Assembly (NCBI GenBank): GCA_964557845.1
Contig: CAZLBV010000327.1
Span: 1-9,004 of the forward strand
DNA from: CAZLBV01 sp964557845
Lineage (GTDB): Bacteria > Acidobacteriota > Aminicenantia > Aminicenantales > Aminicenantaceae
Reading direction: 5' to 3'
DNA length: 9,004 nt
The notes below the pieces were generated by a model that was not told the DNA's origin, did not search any database, and worked only from the letters and a program-made list of their open reading frames with translations. The position numbers and the translations under genes were made by a program. Every line of letters begins with the position of its first letter. Position 1 is the first letter of the stretch. Below, in pieces: positions 7,273 to 9,004 of the stretch.

Positions 7273-8564
7273 TTGAAGTTTTCCATGATAATATTCGCCA
7301 GTTGGGAGATAGACAGTTCATCACCGTGGTCTTTAGAAGCCCAGAAGAAAGCATCATTCCACGTATGCATTCCCTTAAGATTGGAACGTCCAAAAACCTC
7401 TTTTTTCTTGATCGATCCTTTCATATCATAACCATGTTCGGCAACGGCAATTAGATCAGGGCCTTTTTGTACCCAAGGGCCTGAGTATATTTTGCTGCAG
7501 TCAAAGACACGGTGGATGATCTTTTTTCCCTCATGGTTAAGCTCTTTAATATTTGAGGCGATCTCCTCTTTTATCTTATCCTTCTCTGCCGGCTTTACAG
7601 TTCCAGAGGGGAATTTTCCTTCAAGATTGAGATAGATCCTGTTTGGATCCATGGCAAAAGCGACGCTGTCAGGAGAAATGTCTCCCAGGTTTTTGGGATC
7701 CTCGGATTTAAAGGATAAAAAACCTTTTTGCTGTAACCAGGCATTCAAATAAACTTCCTGTTTTATGCCGGTGAATCCATGGTCGGATAAAAGATAAAGC
7801 CCTTCGGTTCCACCCGTAGCTTTGATGAAGGCTTTCGCAACCTTTTCGATAACTTTATCGATCTCAGAGTAGTAATCAAGAAATTTTTGGTGAAAAGGAT
7901 GGTTCTCATCCTCGTAGGCATCCCAAAGAAAATGCATCAAGCGGTCGGTTCCGGTGATAACCAATTCAAAGTAGTCCCATTTTTCCTTCCAGAACAGATC
8001 AAAAGCCTTTAACCGCCCTGCCAGGGTAGAGGCTAGCTCTTCCCAGAGAAAATTATGGTCCTCCCTGGCTTTCATAGTATCGATGTCGATCTGATAACCG
8101 ATACTTTCCAGTTGGCGTTTAAGATCAAGAGGATAAACCGCTTTTGATAATTCAAGAGCCACAAAACCTGATATCAGAATTCCATTGATCCTGCGAGCCG
8201 GGTAGGTGGACGGTTGGTTGATAACAATGCTAATTTTTTTCTTTTGGGCAAGATCATCCCAAAAAGTCTTGGTTTTAAGATCATTGTAGTTGGGAAATCG
8301 CATATCATACGAGTTCTCTTTAAAATCAGTAAATCCAAAGATCCCATGAACCCCTGAATTGGTCCCGGTCATAAAATCAGTCCAGCTTACCGAAGATATT
8401 TCGGGAAGGCTGGCTTTCATCTGATGGAGATGACCTGATTCTACCAATTTACCGAGATAAGGGAGTACATCTCTATCCACCAGATCCATGATCATGGAAT
8501 AAGGAACGCCATCCAATCCTATAACACAAACTTTTGTTTTTTTGCTTTTTGTAAAGAAAGACAT
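7269..8564 (-). CDS. Soluble alkaline-phosphatase-superfamily phosphodiesterase, first gene of the cluster
   Basis: The 431-residue protein has no signal peptide or membrane segment and should be cytosolic. It has the compact two-metal core of the type I phosphodiesterase/nucleotide pyrophosphatase group: D18 (GLDGV), predicted nucleophile S57 in ISSVSWTDFMTG, D207 and H211 (GTDRLMH), D261 and H262 (SDHG), and the last ligand H400 in GMH, where the two paralogs have SGDH. About 75 residues separate the ISG motif (131-133) from D207, against about 200 in the paralogs, so it lacks their beta-rich insert. AAGG lies 6 nt before the ATG at 8564. It ends in the ATGA overlap with the next gene. The promoter at 8866-8893 would make it the head of the transcript, after a long leader. 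A phosphodiesterase, phosphatase or phosphotransferase reaction is supported; which one, and on what substrate, is not. Confidence 0.9.
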   Translation of the reverse strand: MSFFTKSKKTKVCVIGLDGVPYSMIMDLVDRDVLPYLGKLVESGHLHQMKASLPEISSVSWTDFMTGTNSGVHGIFGFTDFKENSYDMRFPNYNDLKTKTFWDDLAQKKKISIVINQPSTYPARRINGILISGFVALELSKAVYPLDLKRQLESIGYQIDIDTMKAREDHNFLWEELASTLAGRLKAFDLFWKEKWDYFELVITGTDRLMHFLWDAYEDENHPFHQKFLDYYSEIDKVIEKVAKAFIKATGGTEGLYLLSDHGFTGIKQEVYLNAWLQQKGFLSFKSEDPKNLGDISPDSVAFAMDPNRIYLNLEGKFPSGTVKPAEKDKIKEEIASNIKELNHEGKKIIHRVFDCSKIYSGPWVQKGPDLIAVAEHGYDMKGSIKKKEVFGRSNLKGMHTWNDAFFWASKDHGDELSISQLANIIMENFK

Positions 8565-8639
8565 GTTTCACCTTCTTATCACAACCTGGATTGTTCCTGT
8601 GTCGAGGTTGATGCGAGTACAGGGTGCCTCTAGTGAAAC
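8565..8639 (-). promoter_or_regulatory. Possible stem that covers the ribosome site of the 431-aa gene
   Basis: On the minus strand GUUUCAC (8639-8633) is fully complementary to GUGAAAC (8571-8565), which directly precedes the AUG and overlaps the end of the AAGGUG ribosome site. One G-U pair extends the helix to 8 bp. A nested CCUGU/ACAGG stem (8623-8619 with 8600-8596) fits inside the loop. In addition AACCUGGAU near the 5' end of the leader (8852-8844) complements AUCCAGGUU (8591-8583) within that loop, a possible alternative or pseudoknot pairing. These pairings are read directly; regulation is inference. Confidence 0.35.
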
Positions 8640-8648
8640 GTTAATTGC

Positions 8649-8831
8649 CTACTGCAAACTTGAGGCTGCAAAGATCCCTGCCCAGGTCCCTGATAGGAAC
8701 CTAAAGCACCTCAAACGATAAAAGATGCCGATAAAAGTATACAAGGCTGAATGTGTATTAAAATAAAAAATATTGTCTTTATAGGTACGGTCAATTAATG
8801 ATAATGATCTATCTAATATATTCATCGGCAT
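8649..8831 (-). CDS. Doubtful 60-codon reading frame in the leader
   Basis: It starts with ATG at 8831, about 28 nt downstream of the predicted transcription start, and ends with TAG at 8649. The product (MPMNILDRS at the N-terminus, FAASSLQ at the C-terminus) resembles no family I know, and there is no good Shine-Dalgarno site (a GGA about 14 nt upstream only). An upstream ATG at 8957 in the same frame would place the strong promoter inside the gene and has no ribosome site either, so the longer version is unlikely. It could be a leader peptide; chance is as likely. Confidence 0.12.
   Translation of the reverse strand: MPMNILDRSLSLIDRTYKDNIFYFNTHSALYTFIGIFYRLRCFRFLSGTWAGIFAASSLQ
8684..8702 (-). 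other. Leader hairpin AGGUUCCU-AUC-AGGGACCU
   Basis: Read as minus-strand RNA, this forms an uninterrupted 8-bp stem including one G-U pair, with a 3-nt loop. On the plus strand the same position is a C-A mismatch, so the structure is better as RNA of the operon leader. No U tract follows, so it is not a terminator by itself. Confidence 0.4.
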
Positions 8832-8865
8832 TTTATACGAGTTATCCAGGTTATTAAATTTATCT

Positions 8866-8893
8866 ATTATATCCATTATACTCATGATGTCAA
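8866..8893 (-). promoter_or_regulatory. Perfect-consensus sigma70 promoter upstream of the phosphodiesterase cluster
   Basis: On the minus strand TTGACA (8893-8888) is followed after 16 bp by TATAAT (8871-8866), so both hexamers match the consensus completely. Transcription would start near 8859, about 295 nt before the ATG of the 431-aa gene, the first gene in that direction. A second TATAAT (8880-8875) lies within the spacer but has no matching -35 box. No terminator is seen between this promoter and 8564. Confidence 0.7.
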
Positions 8894-8981
8894 TAAATGT
8901 TTGACGAGAAGTTCCCCCATTTTTATGAATCACGAAGCAGAAGACGGAAAAGGACATGTATAAATCCCTCAGAAAGACGTG

Positions 8982-9004
8982 ATTTTTCCCCAGCGAGGAA
9001 AAAT
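8982..9004. repeat. Inverted repeat ATTTTTCC-N7-GGAAAAAT at the window edge
   Basis: Perfect 8-bp arms flank a 7-nt loop and the repeat ends exactly at the last base of the window, so it may extend further. The T and A runs lie within the arms, with only two GC pairs, which makes a weak terminator at best. It could end a gene outside the window or be a binding site. Confidence 0.4.

Larger units (their letters stand above)
8565..9004. other. 440-bp region without a convincing gene; leader and promoter region of the cluster
   Basis: No reading frame here has both a good ribosome site and a recognisable product. The part at about 8720-8890 is AT-rich; 8581-8720 is richer in GC. It contains an edge inverted repeat (8982-9004), the strong minus-strand promoter (8866-8893), and the likely 5' leader of the first cluster gene (about 8859-8565). 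Nothing matches a riboswitch class, tRNA or mobile element that I know. Confidence 0.6.

Noticed and set aside
8563..8721. Plus-strand reading frame of about 52 codons ending at 8721, containing ASSETLIAYCKLEAAK
   Set aside because: The composition looks somewhat protein-like, so it could be a gene remnant, but its start overlaps the 431-aa gene, there is no ribosome site and no family is recognised.
8565..8860. Known riboswitch in the leader
   Set aside because: I compared by eye with the conserved cores of cobalamin and c-di-GMP (GEMM) classes and saw no match; only generic helices are supported.
8649..8957. 102-codon minus-strand reading frame starting at 8957
   Set aside because: It has no ribosome site, no recognisable product, and the consensus promoter at 8866-8893 lies inside it. 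The shorter version from 8831 is listed with low confidence only.

Overview
The window is from a bacterium: nearly every gene start has a purine-rich Shine-Dalgarno site (AAGGAG-type), there are two consensus-like sigma70 promoters, genes are packed as an operon, and one product carries a twin-arginine signal. Base composition is moderate to AT-leaning. The species cannot be fixed from the sequence. The gene content (long, eukaryote-like urocanase, several alkaline-phosphatase-superfamily paralogs, small protein ending in LGYIS) recalls uncultured lineages around Acidobacteriota/Aminicenantota or Planctomycetota, but that is a guess from memory.

Layout: all convincing genes lie on the minus strand and read from right to left. 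Positions 8565-9004 hold no convincing gene. They contain an inverted repeat at the window edge, a perfect-match sigma70 promoter (TTGACA, 16-bp spacer, TATAAT) at 8866-8893, and a roughly 290-nt leader with several possible RNA helices, one of which would cover the ribosome binding site of the first gene. Then follow five closely spaced genes: a soluble alkaline-phosphatase-superfamily phosphodiesterase (431 aa); a membrane-anchored paralog (730 aa, overlapping by 4 bp); a paralog with a twin-arginine signal (659 aa); a 63-aa ribbon-helix-helix-like protein; and a 275-aa three-helix membrane protein whose N-terminal half resembles the EMC3/TMCO1 (DUF106) branch of the Oxa1/YidC superfamily. 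After a 164-bp gap with its own promoter, the last gene is urocanate hydratase (hutU), cut off by the left window edge.

How they may work together: the three phosphodiesterase-type enzymes each keep a full set of seven predicted active-site positions (six metal ligands plus a serine nucleophile), yet have three different predicted localisations: cytosol, membrane, exported. With an insertase-like membrane protein and a small RHH-like protein in the same transcription unit, the five genes look like a coherent and, as far as I know, functionally undescribed membrane-associated phosphoryl-transfer module, perhaps acting on lipid head groups or phosphorylated glycans. This function is inference; only family membership and operon structure are seen directly. 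hutU belongs to histidine breakdown and is probably an independent unit.
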